The notes under the pieces: generated by a model
What the model saw: the letters and a program-made list of their open reading frames with translations, nothing else
The model's database searches: none
What the model was told of the DNA's origin: nothing
DNA from: JASBZA01 sp964345295
GTDB taxonomy: Bacteria > Bacillota > Clostridia > Saccharofermentanales > Fastidiosipilaceae
DNA: 31,586 bases
Assembly (NCBI GenBank): GCA_964345295.1
Contig: CAYFQG010000016.1
Coordinates: 1-31,586, forward strand
Direction of reading: 5' to 3'
Part shown: piece by piece, positions 1-7,998 of the stretch
Layout of the letters: every line of letters begins with the position of its first letter
Numbering within the stretch: position 1 is the stretch's first letter
Made by a program: the position numbers and the translations under genes

Positions 1-13
1 AGAAAGATTATCT

Positions 14-703
14 ATGCGAGGTTACGAATTAACCAATTACAAAACAGTCCCCCTTTTGGCCAACATTCCCGAAGACCAGTACGACCTCATTCGTCAGAGG
101 GTCCGCATTTTCGGTGTGGCCAAAGGAGAAGTCGTCTTCCAATCCGGCGAACCGGCCAGCCATATGTATATTGTCTACCGAGGCTCTATGAAAATCTCCA
201 ATACCATGGCTGACGGTAAAGAAAGGATACTCTACATCTATCACAGCGGAGACTTCGTGGGCGGCCTTAATGTCTTGTCCGGTGACTACTACGCCTATAC
301 CGCTACCGCCCTCACCGACACCTTCGTTATCACGGTAACCAAGCAGGATTTTAAACACTATTTATTAAAAGACCAAAACTTCCTTCTGATGGTTTTGGAA
401 ATGTCTTATGAGCGTATTCGTTTTTCCGAGAGTCAAGCGAATATTCTTTCTACACCCAATGCCGACCAACGCGTAGCCAAAGTCCTAGTCCACTTAGCCA
501 TGCGTTTTGGCCAAGAAGAAGAAAACGGCATCAGGCTGGAAACCAACCTGAGCCGTGAAGAATTAGGTTCTTATGCCGGCCTGACCCGCGAAACCATGAG
601 CCGCAAGATTCATGCCTTCGAGAAAAAAGGCTATCTTAAAACCTTTTCCAAAGGAGATTTTTTAATTACGGATTTAGAGGGTTTAAAAAGCCGAGCTCGT
701 TAA
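14..703 (+). CDS. Crp/Fnr-family transcriptional regulator
   Basis: This is a DNA-binding regulator of the Crp/Fnr superfamily, about 229 aa, the usual length. Residues about 20-110 form the cyclic-nucleotide-binding-like beta barrel (GEVVFQSGEPASHMYIVYRG, then the GDFVGG turn). Residues about 180-208 form the Crp-type helix-turn-helix, with the recognition-helix signature GLTRETMSRKIHAF. There is no cysteine anywhere, so it cannot bind an Fnr-type Fe-S cluster. The usual cAMP-contacting Arg-Ser/Thr pair is not evident after the GDFVGG turn, so the effector is unknown. The frame stays open to the left edge of the window and only a weak purine run precedes the ATG, so the true start could lie outside. 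It is the only plus-strand protein gene in the first 16 kb. A GTGA-N6-TCAC palindrome near feo is a possible target (inference). Confidence 0.9.
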   Translation: MRGYELTNYKTVPLLANIPEDQYDLIRQRVRIFGVAKGEVVFQSGEPASHMYIVYRGSMKISNTMADGKERILYIYHSGDFVGGLNVLSGDYYAYTATALTDTFVITVTKQDFKHYLLKDQNFLLMVLEMSYERIRFSESQANILSTPNADQRVAKVLVHLAMRFGQEEENGIRLETNLSREELGSYAGLTRETMSRKIHAFEKKGYLKTFSKGDFLITDLEGLKSRAR

Positions 704-773
704 GCAAAATTAATTTTAAAGACCAATCTAAACAATCCAAATTTCGTCCTATGCCCCTTCGATTTTTGTTGAT

Positions 774-804
774 TTGCTTGCAATTGCCGCTTTTTTGATA
801 TAAA
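774..804 (+). promoter_or_regulatory. Candidate promoter of the tRNA pair
   Basis: A TTGCTT box (774-779) and a TATAAA/TAAAAT box (799-806) lie about 30 bases before the first tRNA. The spacing of 19 is long, so this is only a candidate. The rest of 704-835 shows no gene. Confidence 0.3.
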
Positions 805-835
805 ATAGCTTAGCCTTTGTCGAGGAAGCTAAGAT

Positions 836-909
836 GCAGGTGTAGTTTAGTGGTAGAACATCAGCCTTCCAAGCTGATTGTGAGGGTTCGATTCCCTTCA
901 CCTGCTCCA
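836..909 (+). tRNA. tRNA-Gly (anticodon TCC)
   Basis: A 74-base cloverleaf. The 7-bp acceptor stem GCAGGTG/CACCTGC is perfect. The anticodon stem TCAGC/GCTGA encloses the loop CTTCCAA, with TCC at 868-870. The T-arm contains GTTCGATTC. The discriminator T and the CCA end (907-909) are encoded in the DNA. It reads GGA codons (and possibly other GGN by wobble). It is followed after six bases by a tRNA-Arg, so the two are probably co-transcribed. Confidence 0.97.
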
Positions 910-915
910 TTTTTT

Positions 916-992
<77 letters not shown>

Positions 993-998
993 TGGAGA

Positions 999-1029
999 AC
1001 CCCCTTACATCAGCAAGGGGGTCTTTTTG
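999..1029 (+). terminator. Rho-independent terminator of the tRNA pair
   Basis: The stem ACCCCCTT (999-1006) pairs with AAGGGGGT (1015-1022) around an 8-base loop and is followed by CTTTTTG. Read on the minus strand there is no T-run, so it does not obviously terminate the CAP gene that ends at 1070. Confidence 0.92.
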
Positions 1030-1069
1030 TTTAACTCTTTATACCATTCAAATCTTTAGCTTGATATCC

Positions 1070-2086
1070 TTATTTTTGCATGATAATAACCAGGTAGATA
1101 CCGTCCTCTGTTTCAGATAGGGCTACACCGGCTTTTGTGAAACCTTCAAAGAGTACATCTAATTCGGGCTCTTCTTCTTTGGCCCAAACGGTAATGATAT
1201 CTTGGGCAGACAAGTCCAAATCTTCAATAAGCTGAACGCCTTCTTCGGCATAGCTGTCCCCTATACCTAATTCATACATGACCGTTTCCCACCAGTCACC
1301 GTCTTGACGGTAGTGGCCATAACGGTTGGATACCTCCACGGCCCTGATACCGGCCGCCTCTTCCACTTTTTCGTCACGAATAACCGGTTCCAGACCCTCT
1401 TTAGCACGTACATCGTTTAAAGCCCTATATAGGAGTTCGACTATCTGAGGCGCATCATACCGCCCCAAGGGGTCCTTGGTAGGAAGGCCTTGTACAAACA
1501 TGGCCAGTGTATAGTACTTGCCGTCTTTGTAAGACGTTTTAACCGCCAGGCCGGTAGTAGATTCGCGATAGATATTAGCCTTATTATTATCATCTCCCAA
1601 CCATGTGTTCAGTATGGCATCGGGGCCGAAATCCGGATCTGCTACAGCAAAGTTTTCACCGGCCAAAACAAAACTGTAATGTAATTCGTCAAAAATCGTA
1701 TCGTAAGAAGAACCGTCGGGGCGCTCATGCGAAGGCTTTTCTAAAATCTCCGAAAGTCTCTTCTCGGCCACGGCCTCTAGGTCTTTGTTTTCTTTTAAAG
1801 TCTTCAGGTCACGATTTTGACGCTTTTGATTAATCAAATCAAAAAGTTGGGTCTGGTAGCGGTGCAAAGTTTCGGGATCAGACCAAAGCGCTTCACTGGC
1901 TTTAATGGCATCTTCCGTGGAGGACTCTGAAATGCTTGTAGAAGTCTCTTCTCCACTTTTTGAAGCGGTTCCTAGGCCCCTATTTTCCAGCCGCTTCGTT
2001 AAAACAGGAGACAAGACAAAGGCCGCTACGGCCAAAAGCAGGACCAGCAACAAAATAATCAGGCGTTTTTTGACTCCTTCTTGCAT
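1070..2086 (-). CDS. Membrane-anchored protein with two CAP/SCP-like domains
   Basis: 338 aa. Residues about 8-28 are a hydrophobic N-terminal anchor or uncleaved signal, followed by a Ser/Thr/Glu-rich linker to about residue 70. Two CAP-like (SCP/YkwD-type) domains follow. The first (about 75-200) has the signature SHERPDGSSYDTI...AGENFA. The second (about 212-336) has a matching YGHYRQDGDWW...AEEGVQ. In both, the later CAP motif that normally carries a His (S-x-H-x-N-I) is degenerate: NNKANI in the first and unrecognisable in the second. The domains are therefore probably binding or structural modules outside the cell. The gene starts eight bases after the ppk stop and is the last of the six-gene unit. 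The role in that operon is unknown; it is not an obvious polyphosphate enzyme. Confidence 0.8.
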   Translation of the reverse strand: MQEGVKKRLIILLLVLLLAVAAFVLSPVLTKRLENRGLGTASKSGEETSTSISESSTEDAIKASEALWSDPETLHRYQTQLFDLINQKRQNRDLKTLKENKDLEAVAEKRLSEILEKPSHERPDGSSYDTIFDELHYSFVLAGENFAVADPDFGPDAILNTWLGDDNNKANIYRESTTGLAVKTSYKDGKYYTLAMFVQGLPTKDPLGRYDAPQIVELLYRALNDVRAKEGLEPVIRDEKVEEAAGIRAVEVSNRYGHYRQDGDWWETVMYELGIGDSYAEEGVQLIEDLDLSAQDIITVWAKEEEPELDVLFEGFTKAGVALSETEDGIYLVIIMQK

Positions 2087-2094
2087 AGGAAAAA

Positions 2095-4317
2095 CTAGTC
2101 CTCCTCCAGCATGTCACTGGCGTCTGTTTGGTCGTAGTCTTCATGTGCACCAAGACCGTTAATAGGTTCAAAAATACGCTCTTTCCACCTGGTTTTCTCA
2201 TTTCCGGATCTTTTCATGGCCAGATTTTCCTGGAAAGACTGGCAGTCCAAAATGACCTTGCCGCGACGATCTTGCTTTTTATACGTACCGTCCGAAGCCA
2301 TGATGTTAGCCCTTTCCGTATCGGCAAATTGAATTTCCATAATTTCTTTGGCCCTGGCCTTACATTCCTCATCTTCCACCGGGAAAAGCAATTCCACACG
2401 GCGGTCTAAATTTCTGGACATCCAATCGGCCGATGATAAGTAGACTTCTTCTTTGCCGTTATTGGCAAAAACATAAATTCGGCTATGCTCCAGGTAGCGA
2501 CCCGTAATAGACCTTACGGTGATGGTTTCGGATATGCCGGGCACACCGGGTCTAAGGCAGCAAATACCGCGCACAATCAAATCAATCTTGACCCCGGCTT
2601 GGCTGGCTTCATAGAGCTTTCGGATGATGCCTTCATCGTTTAATGAATTCATTTTGGCCCAGATATAAGCTTCCCGGCCTTCTTTGGCATTCTGAATTTC
2701 ACGATCAATCAGATCGTAGAAACGTTGGCGCAGCCAGTAAGGGGCTATGGTCAATCGATTCCAGCCGGTAGGTTCGGAATAACCGGAAATCATATTAAAG
2801 AACTCTGTCGCATCCACACCGTAGTTCTCCGCACAGGTAAAAATACCCAAGTCGGTGTAAATTTTGGCCGTGGTATCGTTATAGTTCCCCGTCCCCAAGT
2901 GAAGATAGCGCCTGATGCCTTCCTCTTCTTCTCGAACGACCATGGTAATCTTACTATGCGTTTTAAGACCCACCAGACCGTAAATAACATGACAGCCGGC
3001 CCTCTCCAGACGTTTGGCCCACTGAATATTATTCTCCTCGTCAAAACGTGCTTTTAACTCTAATAAGACCAAAACCTGCTTGCCGTTTAAGGCAGCCTCT
3101 TCCAAATAGCGGATAATGGGCGAATGGCCGGACACCCGGTAGAGAGTCTGCTTAATGGCCAAAACTTTAGGATCTCGGGCGGACTGCTTGACAAACTCTA
3201 AGACCGGATTAAAAGACTCATAAGGCAGACTTAAGAAAATATCTTTTTGCTTAATAAGGTCAAAGATCGAGTCGCCCTTACGTCCGACCAGCATGGCCGG
3301 TGTCTGCGGCTCATAGGGTGTGTAATGGAGGTGTGTTTTATAACTAAGCTCCGGCGCACGTGATAGTTTGCCTAGAAAAGACAAGTCAATTGGGCCCGGA
3401 ATATAGTAAATATCTTCTTTTTCCACCCGCATCATCTTCTGAAGTTTCTTAAGAATCTTGGGAGACACATCATCTCTTACTGCCAAGTGTATAACTTCAC
3501 CCCATTGGCGCAGTCTCAGTTGCTTTTCAATCTCCGTCATCAAGTCCGGCGTATCTTCTTCGTCAATATCCATAACCGAATTACGCAAGACTCTGTAATT
3601 ACAACGTTCCACTATCTTAAGGCTGTGGAAAATCTCACCCAGATAACGGTTAATAATGTCTTCCAGGAGGATATAGCAGTGTGTGGTCCTGGGCAAAAGA
3701 CCCTTACTATGGGCAAACTGGCCTACCGGTAACTTTACCAGGCGGGGAACACCGCTGGGAATCTGGACCGTAGCAAAAAATTGTTTGCCGTCGTCCTTAT
3801 CTTCTCTTTCTAATAAAACGGCGATATTCTGACTCATGGTAGGAATGAGGGGAAAGGGTCTTCCCTGGTCAACCGCCATGGGTGTCAAAGAAGGATAAAG
3901 GGCCGACTTAAAATAATCGTAAATAAAGGCTTCCTGCTCTTCGACCAGGCGGTCAGGCGTCAGGATGAAGATACCTTCTTTCTCCAAGCGCGGCAATAGC
4001 TGACGGTTATAAGTACTATATTGTTGCGGGATAAAGTCATGCATGACCTGACTTATGGCACGAAGTTGTTCTGCCCCGGTCATACCCGCCAAGTCTCTGG
4101 AATAGTCTTTCATCTCGACCTGGTCTTTTAATGAGGCAATACGGACCATGACGAATTCATCCTGGTTGGTCTGCGTGATGGACAAAAAACTTAACCGTTC
4201 CAGAAGCGGCGTCTTATTATCTCTGGCTTCGCGCAATATTCTTTCGTTAAAACTAAGCCAACTTAGCTCTCTGTTAATAAAAAGGTCTTCTCTTTCCATG
4301 TTTTCGATATTGGTCAT
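2095..4317 (-). CDS. ppk1: Polyphosphate kinase PPK1
   Basis: This enzyme reversibly polymerises the gamma-phosphate of ATP into inorganic polyphosphate. It is 740 aa, close to the family norm of about 700. The N-terminal domain opens with FINRELSWLSFNERIL and TNQDEFVMVR, both hallmark PPK1 segments. The autophosphorylated histidine is His454 in THSKI, followed by GTGNYNDTTAKIYTD. The second catalytic histidine is His611 in LEHSRIY. The C-terminal about 70 residues (after ERANIM) are hydrophilic and acidic, an extension past the catalytic core. The ATG overlaps the stop of the Ppx-like gene as ATGA, and the ribosome site GGGGAAGAAG lies inside that gene, so the two are translationally coupled. 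All the key residues I looked for are present, so activity is expected. Confidence 0.97.
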   Translation of the reverse strand: MTNIENMEREDLFINRELSWLSFNERILREARDNKTPLLERLSFLSITQTNQDEFVMVRIASLKDQVEMKDYSRDLAGMTGAEQLRAISQVMHDFIPQQYSTYNRQLLPRLEKEGIFILTPDRLVEEQEAFIYDYFKSALYPSLTPMAVDQGRPFPLIPTMSQNIAVLLEREDKDDGKQFFATVQIPSGVPRLVKLPVGQFAHSKGLLPRTTHCYILLEDIINRYLGEIFHSLKIVERCNYRVLRNSVMDIDEEDTPDLMTEIEKQLRLRQWGEVIHLAVRDDVSPKILKKLQKMMRVEKEDIYYIPGPIDLSFLGKLSRAPELSYKTHLHYTPYEPQTPAMLVGRKGDSIFDLIKQKDIFLSLPYESFNPVLEFVKQSARDPKVLAIKQTLYRVSGHSPIIRYLEEAALNGKQVLVLLELKARFDEENNIQWAKRLERAGCHVIYGLVGLKTHSKITMVVREEEEGIRRYLHLGTGNYNDTTAKIYTDLGIFTCAENYGVDATEFFNMISGYSEPTGWNRLTIAPYWLRQRFYDLIDREIQNAKEGREAYIWAKMNSLNDEGIIRKLYEASQAGVKIDLIVRGICCLRPGVPGISETITVRSITGRYLEHSRIYVFANNGKEEVYLSSADWMSRNLDRRVELLFPVEDEECKARAKEIMEIQFADTERANIMASDGTYKKQDRRGKVILDCQSFQENLAMKRSGNEKTRWKERIFEPINGLGAHEDYDQTDASDMLEED

Positions 4318-5858
4318 ATCTTCTTCCCCAGCATTTTCTTGACTTCGACTTCTACGCCGAAGAGCTCTTCCAGTAACCTTGATCTTTCACTAACAGACCA
4401 CTGTTCCAAAGTTAAATCCTCTTCCGTCTCGAGGGAAATCCTCAATTTGGATTTGTGGAGGCGGACTCTAATATCTTGCAATTTGTCCTGCCTGGAAATC
4501 TCGATGGCATCAACCAGGCGAAGGACCGCCGACAGCTGTAAAACCGTTAATCGGAAGTTATAGGTGTGGTATTCCAGGTTAGGGTCAACCGGGATATCGT
4601 TGCCGGGTATGAAATGTATGGCCTCCGCCAAAATTTCCGTCTCCCGATCGGACAAACCTATAAATTCCGCATGTTCTACGATGTCTGCCGAGTAAATGTG
4701 GTAATTATTGGGATGGATGTAGCGGCCGATTTCAGCCAAGTAAACTGCCAATTGCAATAAAAATGCCGAGCGTTTATTGACAAAAGACTTCTTTCCCAAT
4801 GCCTTATGAATGGCCAAAGCATCTCGTTCCATCCTGGCCACATGGTCCATGTCGACGGCAAAACGTTTGGCCAAGCGCTTAACCGAAGCCAAGAGATCCT
4901 TGTCATGATTATGATTAATTTTATAGCCGAAAGACTTTTTGGCCATCTCCAGTAAGATACCTTCGCCTAACTGCATGGGTGGCAAATAAAAACCGTCCAT
5001 GTGGTATTCCTGTAAGAATCGGAAAATAATCATGGCCGAAGGAAGGAGAATTTCCGCTATATCCGACGGGACTTGATAATGCAGGCTTAAATCCATGGAA
5101 TCGGAATCCAGTAAGATCTGATAGCGGTCCATGAAGGCTTCTTTAGAAATATAGGTTGTCCCCTCATCGGTCAGCCCCATAAAGGTCCTGAAATAGGCCA
5201 GGTCATTACCGACCACGATCAGGTTCCAATTCTTGTCGGTTTCAAGGCCCTCAATCTCCAGCGAACTCAGCTGGCTGTCGATATATTCATTCATGACTTG
5301 GGCAAAGTCCACCGAACGCACCTGAAGGGCGGAGAAGAGCTCACTGATTCTTAGATAACCCAGTTTGGCATTCTGACTCATAATTCTTCTTCCGTCTTCG
5401 TAAGAAGAAATCTGGATGGAGCCGGCGCCCAGATCCAAAACAATAGCCCCTTCTTCAATCAGGCGTTCATAGTCGGCAAAGTTTTCGGATAGAACCAGGT
5501 TATGAAGGTAACGCTCTTCGGAATTACTGAAGATTTCACAAGAAAAATCCGTCAGCTGTTTGATCCTATGAATGACAAAGTCTCGGTTCAAGGCTTCTCG
5601 GACCGCAGAGGTCGCTACCACCCGGTAGTCTTCAATCATGTACTCGTTAAGCTTTTCTTTGAAGCCCAGCAAAATTTCGCACAGTTCGCGCATGGATTCT
5701 TCGGTAATCAGCTGGGTGTTATAAGTATCTACTCCCAGGGCCAAAGTTGCTCTCAAGGGTTCAATAACCTTGGGCTTACCGTTAAGGCCTGCCTGGGCAA
5801 TCAACATCTTGGGGGCGTTAGACCCGATTTCTATAGCGGCAATACGTTTCTTAGGCAT
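4314..5858 (-). CDS. Ppx/GppA phosphatase-family protein with degenerate HD domain
   Basis: 514 aa, the length of a two-domain Ppx/GppA protein (exopolyphosphatase or pppGpp phosphatase, ASKHA fold). The first phosphate loop AAIEIGSNAPK corresponds to the canonical IDxGSNSxR, with Asp replaced by Glu10, Ser by Ala and Arg by Lys. VATSAVREA (about 81-89) and SEER with Glu114-Glu115 match the family; the second phosphate loop DLGAGSIQIS (142-151) has lost one Gly and the Thr of DxGGGST. The C-terminal helical domain resembles an HD domain, but LHDIG is LAEIG (374-378), so the metal-binding His-Asp pair is missing. Coupling to ppk points to polyphosphate. Activity may be changed, or it may be a sensor; that part is inference. 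The start is supported by AAGGAAAGGG before the ATG and overlaps the upstream kinase gene by eight bases. Confidence 0.85.
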   Translation of the reverse strand: MPKKRIAAIEIGSNAPKMLIAQAGLNGKPKVIEPLRATLALGVDTYNTQLITEESMRELCEILLGFKEKLNEYMIEDYRVVATSAVREALNRDFVIHRIKQLTDFSCEIFSNSEERYLHNLVLSENFADYERLIEEGAIVLDLGAGSIQISSYEDGRRIMSQNAKLGYLRISELFSALQVRSVDFAQVMNEYIDSQLSSLEIEGLETDKNWNLIVVGNDLAYFRTFMGLTDEGTTYISKEAFMDRYQILLDSDSMDLSLHYQVPSDIAEILLPSAMIIFRFLQEYHMDGFYLPPMQLGEGILLEMAKKSFGYKINHNHDKDLLASVKRLAKRFAVDMDHVARMERDALAIHKALGKKSFVNKRSAFLLQLAVYLAEIGRYIHPNNYHIYSADIVEHAEFIGLSDRETEILAEAIHFIPGNDIPVDPNLEYHTYNFRLTVLQLSAVLRLVDAIEISRQDKLQDIRVRLHKSKLRISLETEEDLTLEQWSVSERSRLLEELFGVEVEVKKMLGKKI

Positions 5859-6429
5859 GGTGCTTTTCCCTTTCCTTTTCTAAAAACGTAACCAAGGCCA
5901 CAAGTAGCTTGGCAGAGCTTCCGACATCTAATTCGTCCACCCTAAATTCCATATCGGCATAGCGTCGATAAAGCCTGTGTCGGTCCTTATAAAGGTCTTC
6001 GAAAGTCTGACCCTTCCGGAGGATGACCCCTCGTTCATCCAAGTCGCCCAGGCGGCTTTGCAAGATATACACCGGGACCTCTATATAAAGGATAGGTCCC
6101 AACTTCTGTAGGTGGCGCATGCCGCGGGCCGAATAAACAGCCGATCCGCCGGTGGCGATGAAGTGATTGTCTAAATCTAAAGGCAAGGACCGGATGGCCC
6201 TCTCCTCCGCTTCGACAAAACCATGAAAGTCCGTTTTAGCCGACAACTCGCCCGTAGAACGGACATTTTCCATATCACACAGGACATGGTCCGTGTCAAT
6301 ATAAGGGCGTTTCATCATGGAGGCACTAATCCTGGCCAGAGTCGACTTGCCCGACCCGGGCATGCCGATTAAGGTGATGTTGTTTCCTCGTCTTCTGGGG
6401 AAAGCTTGATAGCGTTTTCTACCCTCCAT
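5851..6429 (-). CDS. Shikimate-kinase-like P-loop kinase
   Basis: 192 aa from the chosen start. The fold is that of shikimate kinase: Walker A GMPGSGKST near the N-terminus, an Asp-x-Asp motif (DTDHVLCD), an ATGGSAVYS segment matching the family GGG-x-V motif, and a C-terminal lid region (DERGVILRKG...DRHRLYRRYADMEF). The family motif F-R-x-x-E, whose Arg holds the shikimate carboxylate, reads F-V-E-A-E here, so the substrate Arg is lost. It lies with ppx and ppk rather than aromatic-pathway genes. A different substrate is likely, but an actual AroK role is not excluded. A longer frame with GTG at 6450 exists, but AAGGAGGAG (6437-6445) falls inside it and is spaced nine bases before the ATG at 6429, so that ATG is the start. 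Confidence 0.75.
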   Translation of the reverse strand: MEGRKRYQAFPRRRGNNITLIGMPGSGKSTLARISASMMKRPYIDTDHVLCDMENVRSTGELSAKTDFHGFVEAEERAIRSLPLDLDNHFIATGGSAVYSARGMRHLQKLGPILYIEVPVYILQSRLGDLDERGVILRKGQTFEDLYKDRHRLYRRYADMEFRVDELDVGSSAKLLVALVTFLEKEREKHHA

Positions 6430-6451
6430 ATCCAGGCTCCTCCTTCCCACT

Positions 6452-6460
6452 ATTTTAGCA
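6452..6460 (-). promoter_or_regulatory. Candidate internal extended -10 promoter
   Basis: Read on the minus strand, TGCTAAAAT lies between hemZ (stop at 6475) and the kinase start at 6429. No good -35 box is visible. It could give the kinase-ppx-ppk-CAP genes a promoter of their own. Confidence 0.3.
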
Positions 6461-6474
6461 AAATTTAGACCGCC

Positions 6475-7998
6475 TTATGTTAAAAGCATGAAATCCATTT
6501 TCTCTTTCCAGTAACTCCGGTCTTTTCTAAGGTACAAGGAAAGCGATTTGGGATTGGCCAAACGTTTGGCCTTGCCGCCGTCCACCCGCTTCGATATGGC
6601 AGGTGTGCCGAAACTTAAGACAGGATAGCGATCCGACATCATAAGAATATTATATAAGGTTTCTTGGCCCGGTTTAGCCCAGGACAGATTCTCCAGCCCC
6701 GCCAGGCCCAGACGGTGTCGATAAAGATAGTAGGGCTTATAGCCTGCTTGCCTCAAGCTTTGGTAAGCCTTGTCCATAGTACCTATAAGTGTCTGGTCGT
6801 CCATATCACCGGCTTCCAAAGGATTGGTATCTTTAACGTTTTGGCCAAAGAACTCCCTATAGCGGTCCGAGCCTCTCTTTAGAGCCAGACTGTGAATTGT
6901 AATGGATTCCGGATTAAGCCTAATAGCTTCTTCGATATTGCGAATAAATGAGTTCTCTGTCTCTCCGGGAAGGCCCAAGATAAAGTCCAGATTAATAAAC
7001 GCCATGCCTTCTTCTTTACTGAGCCGGTAAGCCTCTATAATCTCCGCTGCGCTGGTGGGCCGTCCGATTCTTTCTAAAACGCCGTCGTCTAAGGATTGAG
7101 GGTTCAGGCAGATGCGGTGAATTCCCGCCTCTTTTAAGATTTGTAACTTCTTTCTTGTAAAGACATCGGCTCTTCCCATTTCCATGGTAATCTCTGTTGC
7201 GGGCCCCAGCGGCAGCTTACGGATAATCTGAACCAGGCGATCGAAATCCGCTTCGGAAAAATCGCCCGGCGTCCCTCCGCCGATATAAACAGCTTCAAGA
7301 TTTCCCAGCCTTTTTTGAACCGCCACTTCGGGCCAGTGGATAAAGTCCGTTACTTCCCTGTCCAACTGGTCTAAAAACGACGCCCCTTTGGCCGACGATT
7401 GGCCTATCCCCTCCGGTGTCGTAAAAGAACAATACGCACACCTGGTCGGACAAAAAGGAACGCCTATATAAATGCCGTACGATTGGCGAGGAATCTTTTC
7501 TAATAAGAGCTTTTCTCTTAAGCCGGTCTCCACAGCCAGCTTCGCTTTGGCCTCGGAAACCAAATATTTTTCCTCCAGGATAGAAGAAATGAGATCAACC
7601 GGATAATTCTCCATAAGGCCTTCGACCACATGGCCCGGCCTAATGCCGTTAAGAGCTCCCCAGGGCCAGGTCTGCCCGGTATACTGAGACAGACAGCGAT
7701 AAGCTAAGGCCAGGCTGGGTGAAGAAGGATTTTCCGGATTAGCGATTGGAGTACTGCCTAATAGTTTTTCAGTTTCTTCTTCTTTCTCTTTTACATAGAA
7801 TGAAAACTCAAACCGGTCGGATGACTTTCTCGATAGCTTTCCGATAAATAAAGGGTAAAGATTTGGGCCATGTTGGAATAAAGGCCTAATTTGCCCGTTA
7901 TAGTCAATAGTCAGGTCCTTGGCATTGCCGTAAAACTGCTGCAACATCTGCTTTAAATTATTTCCGCGCTCATAGCCGGTATAGGTTAGAGAAGCCAT
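6475..7998 (-). CDS. hemZ: HemZ-type radical-SAM coproporphyrinogen III oxidase-like protein
   Basis: 507 aa, the length of the Bacillota HemZ family (oxygen-independent coproporphyrinogen III dehydrogenase, haem synthesis). A variable N-terminal domain of about 170 residues precedes the radical-SAM core. The cluster cysteines are Cys183, Cys187 and Cys190 in PFCPTRCAYCSF. The SAM-binding VYIGGGTP and the family segments EMGRADVFTRKKL, NPQSLDDGVLERIG and NLDFILGLPGE follow. The start ATG shares one base with the preceding stop (TAATG), so it is coupled to the DUF3810 gene. No other haem gene is in the window, and HemZ versus other HemN-like enzymes cannot be settled from sequence alone. Confidence 0.88.
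   Translation of the reverse strand: MASLTYTGYERGNNLKQMLQQFYGNAKDLTIDYNGQIRPLFQHGPNLYPLFIGKLSRKSSDRFEFSFYVKEKEEETEKLLGSTPIANPENPSSPSLALAYRCLSQYTGQTWPWGALNGIRPGHVVEGLMENYPVDLISSILEEKYLVSEAKAKLAVETGLREKLLLEKIPRQSYGIYIGVPFCPTRCAYCSFTTPEGIGQSSAKGASFLDQLDREVTDFIHWPEVAVQKRLGNLEAVYIGGGTPGDFSEADFDRLVQIIRKLPLGPATEITMEMGRADVFTRKKLQILKEAGIHRICLNPQSLDDGVLERIGRPTSAAEIIEAYRLSKEEGMAFINLDFILGLPGETENSFIRNIEEAIRLNPESITIHSLALKRGSDRYREFFGQNVKDTNPLEAGDMDDQTLIGTMDKAYQSLRQAGYKPYYLYRHRLGLAGLENLSWAKPGQETLYNILMMSDRYPVLSFGTPAISKRVDGGKAKRLANPKSLSLYLRKDRSYWKEKMDFMLLT

Noticed and set aside
999..1022. Bidirectional terminator also serving the CAP gene
   Set aside because: On the minus strand the hairpin is followed by TTCTCCATGG, not a T-run.
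4676..4906. Open frame inside the Ppx-like gene in another frame
   Set aside because: It is a shadow of the real gene, like many similar frames inside ppk1, lon and pyk.
6430..6450. GTG start of the shikimate-kinase-like gene
   Set aside because: The codons contain the ribosome site AAGGAGGAG of the ATG at 6429.
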